In this document: piece by piece, positions 44,984 to 52,983 of the stretch
Layout of the letters: every line of letters begins with the position of its first letter
How positions within the stretch are numbered: the stretch's first letter is position 1
NCBI RefSeq assembly: GCF_002364335.1
Contig: NZ_DEXW01000046.1
Location: 48,275 to 110,633 of the forward strand
Direction of reading: 5' to 3'
DNA: 62,359 nt
Source: Winogradskyella sp. UBA3174
GTDB taxonomy: Bacteria > Bacteroidota > Bacteroidia > Flavobacteriales > Flavobacteriaceae
The notes under the pieces: generated by a model
Databases searched by the model: none
What the model was told of the DNA's origin: nothing
The model's input: only the letters and a program-made list of their open reading frames with translations
Translations under genes and position numbers: made by a program

Positions 44984-45080
44984 GTAGAGAGCTAATTTTA
45001 TTATAAAATTAGTGAAGTGCATATTCCAAACTCATTTAGGAATACAATCAATTAAATAGTAACAAAATTCAAAAAGAATC

Positions 45081-45106
45081 GTCTCACTTATAGTGAGACT
45101 TTTTTT
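45081..45106 (+). terminator. Rho-independent terminator of the cyclophilin-FKBP gene
   Basis: GTCTCACT (45081-45088), loop TAT, AGTGAGAC (45092-45099), then a run of seven T. It lies 98 bp after the isomerase stop. The longer reading frame for the next gene would start inside it, which supports the later ATG at 45126. Confidence 0.88.
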
Positions 45107-45125
45107 GTTAAACAATCCAACCAAA

Positions 45126-45818
45126 ATGAAATCAAGAATTTTATACCTATTATTAGTAACTGTAGTCTTTAATTGTTCAAATTCAGTTGAATATTCAGAA
45201 GAGTTCAAAGAAGAAACCGAAGGAAGCTATTTGTTTAACCAAGATGATGTTATCGAAGTTTATTACGAAGATAATAAGTTATTATTAAATTGGCGCGGAG
45301 GAAAAATTGAACCTGTTGCTATTGAGCAAAATGAGTTTTTTGTAGCAGATATGTATAAGAAATTTAAATTTATTCAACATCCTGAAACTAAACAACGCTA
45401 TTTATCTGCGATACCAGAAGATGATAGTGAAATCACTTATGATTATTTAAAAGTTCCCGCAGATTACAAAACACCTAGTAGACATTTAGAAGACGGTAAT
45501 TACGAAAAAGCACTAGCTGGTTTCTTAGAAATTAAGAAACAAGATTCTACAAGTGTCTTTATAAGAGAGCGAGATTTTAATAATATGGGTTATAAATATT
45601 TTAGAGAACAGGAATTAGAAAAAGCTATTGAAGTCTTTAAAATAAATGTAGCCTTACATCCTAGTAGCGCAAATGTTTACGACAGCTTGGGCCAAGCTTA
45701 TTTAGTTAGCGGAGATAGTATACAAGCTTATACTAATTACAAAAAATCTTTAGAGTTTAATAATAGTAACAAGCGTGCAGAGAAATTCATTGAAGCATAC
45801 AAGCCTAAAGAAGATTAA
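45126..45818 (+). CDS. TPR-containing lipoprotein, function unknown
   Basis: A 230-residue protein starting MKSRILYLLLVTVVFNCSNS; Cys17 follows a hydrophobic stretch, so a lipoprotein is likely, although the lipobox (VFNC) is not ideal. The N-terminal half is beta-rich with FLEIKKQDSTSVFIRERDFNNMGY after it. Two or three TPR motifs fill the C-terminal part (NMGYKYFREQELEKAIEVFKINVALHPSSANVYDSLGQAYLVSGDSIQAYTNY region). The gene sits between two terminators and is probably monocistronic. Confidence 0.7.
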   Translation: MKSRILYLLLVTVVFNCSNSVEYSEEFKEETEGSYLFNQDDVIEVYYEDNKLLLNWRGGKIEPVAIEQNEFFVADMYKKFKFIQHPETKQRYLSAIPEDDSEITYDYLKVPADYKTPSRHLEDGNYEKALAGFLEIKKQDSTSVFIRERDFNNMGYKYFREQELEKAIEVFKINVALHPSSANVYDSLGQAYLVSGDSIQAYTNYKKSLEFNNSNKRAEKFIEAYKPKED

Positions 45819-45853
45819 AATTTAAATAGGTTTAATAGCCTTGATGTATAATC

Positions 45854-45887
45854 AAAAAAAGCTATCCCTTTACGGATAGCTTTTTTT
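45854..45887. terminator. Bidirectional terminator between convergent genes
   Basis: The arm AAAAAAAGCTATCC (45854-45867) and its complement GGATAGCTTTTTTT (45874-45887) flank a 6-base loop. It can terminate both the TPR lipoprotein (plus) and sodC (minus, stop at 45907). Confidence 0.9.
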
Positions 45888-45906
45888 AGTATTATTAGAT
45901 TATATA

Positions 45907-46503
45907 TTATTCAATAATTCCTGCGCAACCAACACGAGCACCAGCAGCTCCAGAAGGTTGAGATTTTAAATCATCTACACCAATATGTACAATAACGGCT
46001 TTACCTAAAATATCTTTAGTGTCATCACCACAGCCAATACACCATTCATCAGTAGTTTTAGAGACCGAAGCAGTACCATCTGCCTTAGTTGTAAAGTTTC
46101 CTATATCACCTTTATGGTAACCGGTAGCATCTCCCCAAGCACCATGCGGCTGTGCAGTAGGATTCCAATGACCACCAGAAGATTTACCGTCTGCCGAAGA
46201 GCAATCTGCTTTTTCATGAATATGAATTGCGTGCTGACCTTCTTCAAGACCCATAATGGTTCCTGTCATGGTTACAACTCCATCATTCTCAACAAAATTA
46301 ATAACACCTTCTACGTTACTATCACTTTTTTGTGATAAGTTTATAGTTAGTTGTTTATCTGCTGATGCATTAATAGGTGCAGGAGGTGGTGGAGGTGTTA
46401 AAGTTTCAGTATTTGAATCTTCAGTACTCGTTTTAGTATCGTTTTTACAAGCCGTTGCAAATATTACTGCAAAAGCCATTGTAATTAGTTTTAAGTGTTT
46501 CAT
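45907..46503 (-). CDS. sodC: Superoxide dismutase [Cu-Zn], lipoprotein
   Basis: A 198-residue secreted CuZn superoxide dismutase. The N-terminus has a lipoprotein signal with Cys19 (FATAC), then a Pro-rich linker (TPPPPPAP). All metal ligands are visible: His94, His96, His112, His120, His130, Asp133 and His173. The active-site Arg190 and the disulfide pair Cys101-Cys193 are also present. An extra cysteine pair, Cys155 and Cys158 (EWCIGC), is not part of the classical enzyme. It converts superoxide in the periplasm to peroxide and oxygen. Confidence 0.92.
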   Translation of the reverse strand: MKHLKLITMAFAVIFATACKNDTKTSTEDSNTETLTPPPPPAPINASADKQLTINLSQKSDSNVEGVINFVENDGVVTMTGTIMGLEEGQHAIHIHEKADCSSADGKSSGGHWNPTAQPHGAWGDATGYHKGDIGNFTTKADGTASVSKTTDEWCIGCGDDTKDILGKAVIVHIGVDDLKSQPSGAAGARVGCAGIIE

Positions 46504-46614
46504 AAGTAATTTTGATTTTAAGTAAAGTTAAGCAGATAAATAGGTTTGTGCAAATGACAAATTAATTATTGTCTACTAAAACTTATACTAATATTTCTAT
46601 AATTTAGTAATGAT

Positions 46615-46628
46615 ATGATAAATATCAT
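46615..46628 (+). promoter_or_regulatory. Putative Crp/Fnr operator upstream of hemN
   Basis: The palindrome ATGAT-AAAT-ATCAT is centred at 46621.5. The -7 element TAATTTTG starts at 46651, exactly 29.5 bp from the centre, and the hemN ATG is at 46676. If transcription starts at 46663, the site is at -41.5, the usual class II position. No TTG occurs at -33. Confidence 0.65.
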
Positions 46629-46650
46629 ATTTTAAAACAAGACATACCAC

Positions 46651-46658
46651 TAATTTTG
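46651..46658 (+). promoter_or_regulatory. Predicted -7 element of the hemN promoter
   Basis: TAATTTTG fits TAnnTTTG exactly and gives a start site about 13 bp before the hemN ATG. It pairs with the Fnr-type palindrome at 46615-46628. Confidence 0.6.
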
Positions 46659-46675
46659 AACCACAATAATTAGGT

Positions 46676-48040
46676 ATGTGTCATTCTTTAGTAAATAAAT
46701 ACAACGTGGCAGGACCACGTTATACAAGTTATCCAACAGTTCCGTATTGGAATATGGATACATTTTCGTTACAGCAATGGAAAAAGTCTTTAAGACAATC
46801 TTTTGAAGAAAGTAATGCTAGCGAAGGTATAAGCTTGTATTTACATTTACCGTTTTGTGAAAGTTTGTGTACGTTTTGTGACTGTCATAAGCGTATCACA
46901 AAACGCCACGACCTAGAACTGCCATATATAAAAGCACTTTTAAAAGAGTGGAGTTTATATCGTGAATTGTTAGGTGCAAAACCTAAGCTAAAAGAATTAC
47001 ACCTTGGTGGAGGCACTCCAACATTTTTCTCACCAGAAAACTTAAAATTTTTAATTTCTGAATTATTGAAAGTCTCAGAAATTGCAGAAGATTATGAATT
47101 TAGTTTTGAAGGTCACCCTAACAATACAACCAAAGTACATTTGCAGACTTTATTCGATTTGGGTTTTAGACGTGTGAGTTTCGGTGTTCAGGATTATAAC
47201 TTGAAAGTGCAAAAAGCTATAAACCGTGTACAACCATTTGAAAACGTAAAACGCGCTACGGAATTGGCTCGTAAAATTGGTTATACTTCTGTTGGGCATG
47301 ATATTATTTTTGGTTTACCATTTCAAACCGAATCAGATGTTATTGAAACGATTACTAAAACCGAAGCATTAATGCCTGACCGTTTGGCGTTTTATAGCTA
47401 TGCACACGTCCCATGGATAAAAGGCAATGGACAACGTGGTTTTAAGGATAAAGATTTACCATCAGCAGATTCAAAACGTAACCAGTACGAAACAGGAAAA
47501 CGACTTTTAGAAAAAGTGGGTTATAGCGAGATAGGTATGGATCATTTTGCTTTAAAAAGTGATTCGCTTTATAAAGCGATGAAGAATAAAACATTACATC
47601 GAAATTTTATGGGGTATACAGCCTCTAAAACAAAAGCTATGATTGGTTTAGGTGCTTCTTCTATAAGTGATAGCTGGTATGGATTTGCGCAGAATGTAAA
47701 ATCTATTGAGGAGTACGATCATTTAATTGATGAAGGTATTATTCCGGTTTACAGAGGACATATTTTAAATACTGAAGACCTTCGCATTAGAAAACACATT
47801 CTAAATCTCATGTGTCATTTTAAGACCTCTTGGTTAAATCATGAAATGACCTTTCTAGAATTACCAGATGTCCTTTTAAAACTAAAAGAGTTTGAATTAG
47901 ACGGTTTACTTGAGTTTGAAAGAAAACAAGTCACTGTAACAGAAAAGGGAAAACCTTTTATTAGAAATATATGTATGGCTTTCGATTTATTATTAGAACG
48001 CAAAAAGCCCGAAACCAAATTATTTTCAATGACTATTTAA
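46676..48040 (+). CDS. hemN: Oxygen-independent coproporphyrinogen III oxidase
   Basis: A 454-residue radical-SAM enzyme that oxidatively decarboxylates coproporphyrinogen III without oxygen, for haem synthesis when oxygen is low. The 4Fe-4S motif is Cys61-x3-Cys65-x2-Cys68 in LPFCESLCTFCDCHK. GGGTPTFFS and SFEGHPNNTT (SAM region), RVSFGVQDYNLKVQ, and VGHDIIFGLPFQT are typical of HemN. Full length for the family. The stress protein gene begins 12 bp after the stop and is probably cotranscribed. An Fnr-type palindrome precedes it, which suits a low-oxygen gene. Confidence 0.93.
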   Translation: MCHSLVNKYNVAGPRYTSYPTVPYWNMDTFSLQQWKKSLRQSFEESNASEGISLYLHLPFCESLCTFCDCHKRITKRHDLELPYIKALLKEWSLYRELLGAKPKLKELHLGGGTPTFFSPENLKFLISELLKVSEIAEDYEFSFEGHPNNTTKVHLQTLFDLGFRRVSFGVQDYNLKVQKAINRVQPFENVKRATELARKIGYTSVGHDIIFGLPFQTESDVIETITKTEALMPDRLAFYSYAHVPWIKGNGQRGFKDKDLPSADSKRNQYETGKRLLEKVGYSEIGMDHFALKSDSLYKAMKNKTLHRNFMGYTASKTKAMIGLGASSISDSWYGFAQNVKSIEEYDHLIDEGIIPVYRGHILNTEDLRIRKHILNLMCHFKTSWLNHEMTFLELPDVLLKLKEFELDGLLEFERKQVTVTEKGKPFIRNICMAFDLLLERKKPETKLFSMTI

Positions 48041-48052
48041 AACATAAATAAA

Positions 48053-48886
48053 ATGAAAAAAATTATTGTACCCATAGATTTTTCAGAACATTCCGAATAT
48101 GCATTAGAAGCTGCTTCTAACATCGCTCATAAATTTGGATCAGAACTTATAGTATTACATATGCTAGAATTATCTAATGCTATTTTAACAGCAGGAAATA
48201 ATGCTTTAGATGAGGAAGCTGTATTTTATTTAAAACTAGCAGAACAAAAATTTCAAACCTTTTTAAATAAGCCTTATTTAGAAGACCTTGTAGTAACTCC
48301 TATTGTAAAACATTTTAAAGTTTGGAGTGAGGTTAACGATGTGTCTAAAGAGCACAAAGCTAACCTAATTGTTATGGGTTCTCATGGAGCAAGCGGAATT
48401 AAAGAAGTTTTGGTTGGGTCTAATACAGAAAAAGTGGTGCGTCATTCAGATATTCCTGTTTTAGTAATAAAGCACAACCCTATATTATTTGATTTTGAAA
48501 ACGGTGTATTTGCAAGTGATTTTTCTGAGGAGTCTGTTGCACCATATCTTAAGGCTAAATTGATTTTTGATAAACTTGGAGCTAAGATGTATTTGGTGTA
48601 TGTGAATTCTCCAGATGGTAATTTTAGAAGCTCTTCTGAAATTGATAAACGTGTTGCTGACTTTTTAAAAAAAGCAGATAGTGACTTAGATAACTTATCT
48701 AATGTAAGTGTAGTTTCAGACTACTCAATAGAAAAAGGAATTTTAAATTTCGCTAATGTTATTGGTTCAGATTTTATTGCAGTAGCTACTCATGGTAGAA
48801 AGGGTTTAGCACATTTCTTTGAAGGAAGTATTTCAGAAGACATAGCAAATCATTCTACGTTACCAGTTATGACTTTTAAAATGTAA
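48053..48886 (+). CDS. Universal stress protein, tandem UspA domains
   Basis: This 277-residue cytoplasmic protein has two UspA-like domains. Domain 1 begins MKKIIVPIDFSEHSEYALEAASNIA and has the ATP-binding pattern GSHGASGIKEVLVGSNTEKVV. Domain 2 ends with ATHGRKGLAHFFEGSISEDIANHSTLPVMTF. Such tandem Usp proteins bind ATP and often respond to low oxygen. It is 12 bp from hemN, so the two should share the Fnr-type promoter. Role in this organism unknown. Confidence 0.85.
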   Translation: MKKIIVPIDFSEHSEYALEAASNIAHKFGSELIVLHMLELSNAILTAGNNALDEEAVFYLKLAEQKFQTFLNKPYLEDLVVTPIVKHFKVWSEVNDVSKEHKANLIVMGSHGASGIKEVLVGSNTEKVVRHSDIPVLVIKHNPILFDFENGVFASDFSEESVAPYLKAKLIFDKLGAKMYLVYVNSPDGNFRSSSEIDKRVADFLKKADSDLDNLSNVSVVSDYSIEKGILNFANVIGSDFIAVATHGRKGLAHFFEGSISEDIANHSTLPVMTFKM

Positions 48887-48919
48887 TTTTTTATTTTTAT
48901 TGAGTAGTATCAAATTAAA

Positions 48920-48943
48920 CGTCAAAGATTAATTTATTTGACG
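48920..48943 (+). terminator. Possible hairpin terminator after the usp gene
   Basis: CGTCAAA (48920-48926) and TTTGACG (48937-48943) pair across a 10-base loop, 33 bp after the usp stop. The T-run is poor (CTCTTTAAG), so termination is uncertain. Confidence 0.35.
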
Positions 48944-49039
48944 CTCTTTAAGTTTCTCAATATTACCATTTATTCTCTATATATTACAGCTACTCATCAT
49001 TCATTAGTCTTAAATTTCACTTTATAAAAATGAAAGTAT

Positions 49040-50089
49040 TTGAAATCTAAACATTCAAAATATATAATTATTGGAGCAGGTTTGTCAGGATTGACAACAG
49101 CTTATATCTTAAATAAAAATGGGATTATAGATGTCACTATTTTAGAAGGACGACCTCAAATAGGTGGGCGTATAGTAACACATAAGGATGTGGATCTGGG
49201 AGCAACCTGGTTTCAGCAACCACATCAGTATTTAACCCGTTTATTGAATGAACTTAATCTTGGTTCATTTCAGCAATATCAAAAAGGACAAAGTATTTTA
49301 GTTTATAATACGATGGCACCAGCGCATTATTTTGAAAGTGCAACAGATGCATCTTCTGCAAAACGAATTGCAGGAGGGTCAATTGCTGTAATACATAAAT
49401 TATCTGAAAATTTAGGTAGTCAAATAAAACACAATACTAAAGTTGAAACTATTACTGAAGTTAATAAATGTTTAGAGGTACTAACGAATAGAGGCTTATT
49501 TTCGGCAGATAAGGTAATTATGACCATACCTCCAAAACTTGCCAGTACATTAGATTTCTATCCTAAATTACCAGAGTATTTGCTTGCTATAATGAAACAA
49601 ACGCATACCTGGATGAGTAATTCTATTAAAGTCGGGCTGACTTTTAGCACACCCTTCTGGCGCGAAAACAATTTTTCTGGTACCGTCATTGGTGAAAGTA
49701 ACCCAGTGATAGAACTCTATGATCATTGTAATTTTGAAGATAATAGTTTCAGTCTAATGGGATTTGTAAATGAAGACTTAAGAGCAGCTAAGCGAGAAGA
49801 TAGAAAGGAAGCTGTCTTAAGTTATCTTGAAAAATATCTCGGCGAGTCTGTAAGAAATTATTTAGATTATTTTGAAAAAGATTGGTCTAAAGATGAATTT
49901 ACCGCTGTTCAGCATCTACAACCTATTAATAGCAGTCCTCAATATGGAAATGCTGTATTTACTGATTTTTTTATGAATGGCAAGTTGTTGTTTTCTGGGA
50001 CAGAAACGTCAAAACACTATGGTGGTTATCTTGAAGGAGCGGTAATAAGCGGACTAGAGGCAGCAAGGCAAATTATAAACTCCAAATAG
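49040..50089 (+). CDS. FAD-dependent amine-oxidase-like oxidoreductase
   Basis: A 349-residue flavoprotein. The N-terminal FAD motif is IIIGAGLSGLTTAYILNKNG followed by ILEGRPQIGGRI, and VKHQ-like DLGATWFQQ follows. The C-terminal FSGTETSKHYGGYLEGAVISGLEAARQI is the second FAD-contact motif of monoamine oxidase and phytoene desaturase relatives. The start is TTG at 49040; an upstream ATG at 49029 is out of frame and is stopped at once. The substrate is unknown. It is shorter than typical amine oxidases (about 450), mainly in the substrate domain. Confidence 0.8.
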   Translation: MKSKHSKYIIIGAGLSGLTTAYILNKNGIIDVTILEGRPQIGGRIVTHKDVDLGATWFQQPHQYLTRLLNELNLGSFQQYQKGQSILVYNTMAPAHYFESATDASSAKRIAGGSIAVIHKLSENLGSQIKHNTKVETITEVNKCLEVLTNRGLFSADKVIMTIPPKLASTLDFYPKLPEYLLAIMKQTHTWMSNSIKVGLTFSTPFWRENNFSGTVIGESNPVIELYDHCNFEDNSFSLMGFVNEDLRAAKREDRKEAVLSYLEKYLGESVRNYLDYFEKDWSKDEFTAVQHLQPINSSPQYGNAVFTDFFMNGKLLFSGTETSKHYGGYLEGAVISGLEAARQIINSK

Positions 50090-50208
50090 ATGAGGTCTAC
50101 AATTGAACATTACCAGCTCCATAAAGGCCATTCTGAAAAATTATAAGTTTAGGTCTATGATTTCATGGCCACTATAAACTCTCGTCTTTGTTTTGCGTAA
50201 AATAAAAA

Positions 50209-50910
50209 TTAGTGACATTCTAAAGCACTAGAAGCCATTTCAACCACAGGAGCGGGAGAGAGGTAAGGAATTCCTAATCCCAAACCGCGTAGAATAAACA
50301 AAGCGCCAATAATAACTACAAAAACAGGAATCGCTTTTTGGATGCGCTGTTTTAGGGTACTGTTTAAAAATTTACCTAAGTAAATCGCTGAGGTCATTAG
50401 AGGAATTGTTCCTAAACCGAATAAAATCATATACAAACTGCCTTCCAATAAGCTGCCAGTTGCTACAGCTCCAAATACAGCCATATAAACTAAACCACAT
50501 GGTAAGAACCCGTTGAGGAAGCCAATGGTTAAAAACGTATCTGCTGTTTTCTTCTTTAGAGCTTTACCTAAAGATGTTTTTACTTTTGAAATTATCTTGT
50601 AGAGTGGTCTAGAAAGATTGTATTTGCCAATGGTTTTGTGTGGCAATAGCACCACAACGATCATTAAAATACCGATAATAATAGAAAGTTGTTGTTGTAT
50701 GCCAAAAATATAAAGACTCTGACCAACTAAACCAAAAACTAAGCCGATAATGCTATAAGCCAGTAACCTACCAAAATGATACATCCCAATCTGACTCACT
50801 TTTTTAAAGGAGTTAGACCGGTCTACAGGCAACATAAAGGCTATTGGTCCACACATACCAACGCAGTGTAAACTTCCTAATAATCCTAATATGAGAGCAG
50901 AAACTAACAT
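50209..50910 (-). CDS. Sulfite exporter TauE/SafE family membrane protein, cbb3-cluster type
   Basis: A 233-residue polytopic membrane protein with about six hydrophobic helices, starting MLVSALILGLLGSLHCVGMCGPIAFML. The Cys-Val-Gly-Met-Cys-Gly motif near the N-terminus and GFLNGFLPCGLVYMA are typical of the CcoS-cluster TauE/SafE proteins, probably in copper delivery to the oxidase. It is encoded 1 bp after ccoH and is the last gene of the cco operon. Sulfite export as such is not implied. Confidence 0.82.
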   Translation of the reverse strand: MLVSALILGLLGSLHCVGMCGPIAFMLPVDRSNSFKKVSQIGMYHFGRLLAYSIIGLVFGLVGQSLYIFGIQQQLSIIIGILMIVVVLLPHKTIGKYNLSRPLYKIISKVKTSLGKALKKKTADTFLTIGFLNGFLPCGLVYMAVFGAVATGSLLEGSLYMILFGLGTIPLMTSAIYLGKFLNSTLKQRIQKAIPVFVVIIGALFILRGLGLGIPYLSPAPVVEMASSALECH

Positions 50911-51357
50911 CTAATAAGTGATTTCAGTTTTATAGAGATAGGAATTATTATTATATTTCCAATCGATTTTAATGTTCCAACGACCACCCAACAAGCTTTT
51001 GTCAGGTATGAGCAAATTGTGATTAGACAATGAAATTTGAGTTTCAAAATCTAAGTGCTTGTTAGATGGTCTATATAGGAACACTTTTCCTTTTATGTTT
51101 TTAATGTCTAGATACTTTGGAAATGTGATTTCAATGCCGTCTTGAGTTTTGATCCAAGTAACATCAGAGACCAATGTTTTTGAATGTTCTTGTTTGTCAA
51201 TATCATTTTGAAATTGTAGTTCTTGGCCATAATAATCTTCTACTACTAAATCATGCTCGTATGCCGTATCAGTGCTCATCGTTATTACGAAATACATAAT
51301 AAATGATATAAAACACACAAATGCAATAACAATACCTGTTCCCCAATTTATTTTCAT
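50911..51357 (-). CDS. ccoH: FixH family protein (CcoH)
   Basis: A 148-residue protein with one N-terminal membrane helix (GTGIVIAFVCFISFIMYFVI) and a periplasmic beta-sandwich (TWIKTQDGIEITFPKYL...NLLIPDKSLLGGRWNIKIDW). FixH/CcoH assists assembly of cbb3 oxidase. It is separated from ccoG by 178 bp that contain dispersed repeats, and is contiguous with the TauE/SafE gene. Confidence 0.8.
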   Translation of the reverse strand: MKINWGTGIVIAFVCFISFIMYFVITMSTDTAYEHDLVVEDYYGQELQFQNDIDKQEHSKTLVSDVTWIKTQDGIEITFPKYLDIKNIKGKVFLYRPSNKHLDFETQISLSNHNLLIPDKSLLGGRWNIKIDWKYNNNSYLYKTEITY

Positions 51358-51375
51358 AACAAAATTTATTTTGTT

Positions 51376-51396
51376 ATCCTGAATTTGCTTCAGGAT
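51376..51396. repeat. Dispersed flavobacterial hairpin repeat
   Basis: ATCCTGAA (51376-51383) and TTCAGGAT (51389-51396) form an 8-bp stem with a 5-base loop. This ATCCTGAA...TTCAGGATCTCAT element is familiar from many flavobacterial intergenic regions, from general knowledge rather than a search. A second element, CACTGAGTGCAGTCGAAGTG, is at 51458-51477. Confidence 0.6.
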
Positions 51397-51457
51397 CTCA
51401 TTATTTTTCCTGCAAAGGATGGAATCTCCATTTTTTAATTTTGTAACCTTTAACTGC

Positions 51458-51477
51458 CACTGAGTGCAGTCGAAGTG
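51458..51477. repeat. Dispersed repeat of the CACTGAGnGCAGTCGAAGTG type
   Basis: The 20-base sequence is an imperfect inverted repeat (CACT/AAGTG ends). Together with the hairpin at 51376-51396 and the CCTGCAAAGGATGGAATC segment between them, it makes a composite of three known-type modules inside the ccoG-ccoH gap. No gene is seen in this gap. Confidence 0.5.
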
Positions 51478-51535
51478 CTATTATACTAATTTCCATCCTC
51501 GTGAATTACCCATTGAATACTGTCTTGTCTACTAC

Positions 51536-52960
51536 TTAATTAAAACTTCGAGGGCCTAAGAAAGAAACAGATGTTGTTTCGATAAGCTCGTCTTTGCTAT
51601 ACACATCAATCATTATTTTATTTTTATCGCCCGATAAATCACTTTGTTTAAGTTCTATAAATAGGGTGCCTTCTGCAATAGCTTGTGCCTTTACAATAAA
51701 TGTGTCGGAAGTAGAAACAACGTGTACAGTACCGTCCCAACCTCTGAGCTTAAAGCTTAAATTATCAATCGCTTCAGAGGTCTTGTTTACCAATTTAAAG
51801 GTGTAAACATTACTGATAATGCCATTGTCTTTATGTTCGTAAAGTTGCCCTGGCAAACGTAAAATACGCGCTTCAACAGCGTTACGCAAGGCTAACATTC
51901 CTGCTAATAGCCCTATGAGTATGGTTAGTACAGCCATATAACCTTTTAGACGAGGTGTTAATTTAAAGGGCTCTTTTTTCTTTATATTATCTTCACTTGC
52001 GAAACGAATTAATCCTTTTGGAAGATTGATTTTTTCCATAATATCATCACATTCATCAATACAAGCAGTACAGTTAACACATTCTAATTGTGTGCCATTT
52101 CTAATGTCTATTCCTGTTGGGCAGACAGTAACACATTGAAAACAATCAATACAATCTCCATGGCCTAAAGCGTTGCGATCTTCGTTTTTTCTGAATTTTT
52201 TTCTTCCATTTTCTGCTTCTCCACGTTTATAATCGTAAGCGACGACAATAGATTTATTATCTAAAAGCACACTTTGTAAGCGGCCATAAGGACAAGCAAT
52301 AATGCACACTTGTTCTCTGAACCAAGCAAAAACAAAATAGAATACACCTGTAAATATAAGAAGCGGAATAAGGGTTCCTGTATGCTCAAAAGGCCCTTCG
52401 GTAACATATTTTAAAAGCGCGTCACCACCAATTAAATAGGCTAAAAATACATTCGCGATTAAAAAAGAAATCACTAAAAATACAAACCATTTTAGCACGC
52501 GCTTTCTTATTTTCTCTGCATCCCATTTTTGGCGTTGCAAACGCATTTGTTTGTTTCTGTCTCCATCAATCCAATATTCAATACGTCTAAAGACCATTTC
52601 CATGAATATGGTCTGCGGACAAATCCAACCACAAAAAACACGACCAAAACCGACGGTAAATAGTGTAATGAAAATTACACCAATCAACATAGATAGAACA
52701 AATAGATAAAAATCTTGTGGCCAAAACGGAAAACTAAAAATATTAAAACGGCGCTCTAAAATATTAAATAACAGAAATTGATTGCCATTGATTTTAATAA
52801 ATGGAGCAGCAAATAAAAAAGCTAATAAGACATAACTTACGAGTTTACGCTTTTCGTAAAGATAACCTGAAGGCTTTTTAGGAAATATCCATTTACGCTT
52901 GCCATCTTCATCGATAGTGCCAATAGAATCTCTAAAAATTTCATTTTCTGGCGTTTCCAT
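51536..52960 (-). CDS. ccoG: Cytochrome c oxidase accessory protein CcoG (FixG)
   Basis: A 474-residue membrane protein with five or so hydrophobic helices and two 4Fe-4S ferredoxin-type clusters: GDCIDCFQCVTVCPTG and LECVNCTACIDECD. The C-terminal part is a periplasmic Ig-like domain (FKLVNKTSEAIDNLSFKL). CcoG reduces copper for insertion into the cbb3 oxidase. It follows ccoP by 23 bp. Confidence 0.93.
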   Translation of the reverse strand: METPENEIFRDSIGTIDEDGKRKWIFPKKPSGYLYEKRKLVSYVLLAFLFAAPFIKINGNQFLLFNILERRFNIFSFPFWPQDFYLFVLSMLIGVIFITLFTVGFGRVFCGWICPQTIFMEMVFRRIEYWIDGDRNKQMRLQRQKWDAEKIRKRVLKWFVFLVISFLIANVFLAYLIGGDALLKYVTEGPFEHTGTLIPLLIFTGVFYFVFAWFREQVCIIACPYGRLQSVLLDNKSIVVAYDYKRGEAENGRKKFRKNEDRNALGHGDCIDCFQCVTVCPTGIDIRNGTQLECVNCTACIDECDDIMEKINLPKGLIRFASEDNIKKKEPFKLTPRLKGYMAVLTILIGLLAGMLALRNAVEARILRLPGQLYEHKDNGIISNVYTFKLVNKTSEAIDNLSFKLRGWDGTVHVVSTSDTFIVKAQAIAEGTLFIELKQSDLSGDKNKIMIDVYSKDELIETTSVSFLGPRSFN

Positions 52961-52983
52961 TTTGGGATAGCTTTTTCTGTTTA

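Noticed and set aside
46504..46675. Fnr-type site regulating the divergent sodC as well as hemN
   Set aside because: No TAnnTTTG-like element lies 29.5 bp from the centre on the minus strand, so the activating geometry exists only towards hemN.
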